Source: Paenibacillus sabinae T27 (GTDB lineage: Bacteria > Bacillota > Bacilli > Paenibacillales > Paenibacillaceae). Taken from it: a DNA stretch of 64,000 nt. Position numbers and translations under genes: made by a program. The stretch's first letter is position 1. Every line of letters starts with the position of its first letter. The stretch covers positions 3,759,252 through 3,823,251 of the forward strand of contig NZ_CP004078.1 of NCBI RefSeq assembly GCF_000612505.1, read 5' to 3'. Shown here one piece after another: positions 63,811-64,000 of this stretch. Below the pieces are notes generated by a model, which was given only the letters and a program-made list of their open reading frames with translations, was not told the origin of the DNA and ran no database searches.

Positions 63811-64000
63811 CGCTTCTCCCCGCTTTCCTTATATCTGATTTCCCCGATCACGCCCTCCACCGCCAGCTCTCTTCCCAGAATGGAAGTAATGACAAGCCCT
63901 TCTCCAGCGATTTCCAGCGATCCCTTGGCAAGCTTAATCGTGAGCTGTCCGGGGGAAAAATTAAGTACGCCTTTGTGATTCTCTATTACCATTTCCTTAT
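63807..64000 (-). CDS. yqfC: sporulation protein YqfC, C-terminal part cut by window end
   Basis: The frame is open to the right edge, so the N terminus is missing. An internal ATG at 63992 gives MVIENHKGVLNFSPGQLTI and a beta-rich remainder ending in EGVIGEIRYKESGEKR. B. subtilis YqfC is about 93 residues, and the part visible here corresponds to its last two thirds. In sporulating Bacillales it is co-transcribed with yqfD under sigma-E. The overlap with yqfD is four bases. Confidence 0.85.
   Translation of the reverse strand, partial: KEMVIENHKGVLNFSPGQLTIKLAKGSLEIAGEGLVITSILGRELAVEGVIGEIRYKESGEKR

Overview
The window looks like chromosomal core DNA of a Paenibacillus-like member of the Bacillales. 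The evidence is the moderately GC-rich sequence, Gram-positive ribosome binding sites (AAGGAGG type), sporulation genes (SpoVD, SpoVE, GerR/RsfA-like, YlaJ/YhcN, YqfC/YqfD), bacillithiol synthesis (BshC), and blocks whose gene order follows Bacillus subtilis with local insertions. Almost everything is on the minus strand, so most operons read from high to low coordinates. No rRNA, tRNA, phage, insertion sequence or CRISPR array was found. This is a housekeeping region rather than a genomic island.

Layout from low to high coordinates. (1) 1-11.9 kb is the division and cell wall (dcw) cluster, reading mraZ, rsmH, ftsL, pbpB, spoVD, murE, murF, mraY, murD, spoVE, with a sigma-A-type promoter and a three-unit MraZ operator at its head. 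(2) 12.2-15.3 kb has ahcY and bshC. (3) 15.4-21.2 kb is an oligopeptide ABC transporter, oppA then oppBCDF, with a strong terminator after oppA. (4) 21.4-23.6 kb has a DUF3397 membrane protein, panE and a GerR/RsfA-type regulator, matching the B. subtilis ylb region. (5) 23.9-26.8 kb has a small DUF2626-like membrane protein, an exported coiled-coil protein of unrecognised type and an orphan solute-binding protein. (6) 26.9-33.1 kb is the yla block (ylaK, ylaJ, ylaL-like, an LCP-family protein, ylaH, typA). (7) 33.2-39.7 kb holds membrane proteins, a TerC-family protein, thiI with its cysteine desulfurase, a lytic transglycosylase, a DUF1540 protein and ypuI. (8) 39.8-44.7 kb has a subtilisin-like protease with a long N-terminal region and a divergent MocR regulator/aminotransferase pair. 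(9) 44.7-45.3 kb is rnpB. (10) 45.3-64 kb is the sigA-dnaG macro-region: yqfO, trmK, a membrane protein, sigA, dnaG, yqxD/yaiI, glyS, glyQ with a glycine T-box, recO, yqzL, era, cdd, dgkA, ybeY, pgpH, phoH, yqfD and yqfC, the last cut by the window end.

The genes cover cell-wall precursor synthesis and septal peptidoglycan assembly, transcription and replication initiation (SigA, DnaG), RNA processing (RNase P, YbeY, Era, TrmK, ThiI), and c-di-AMP turnover (PgpH). Sporulation functions are scattered among them.

The least explained signals are non-coding. A dispersed element occurs at 33910-34002 and 38206-38298, with a partial copy at 19345-19381. It forms two hairpins with compensatory base changes and a conserved CTTTCA apex. 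An array of about four and a half GC-rich units of about 86 bp lies between cdd and era. Among proteins, the exported coiled-coil protein at 24343-25494 and the protease at 39855-41744 have domain combinations I could not match to a known family.
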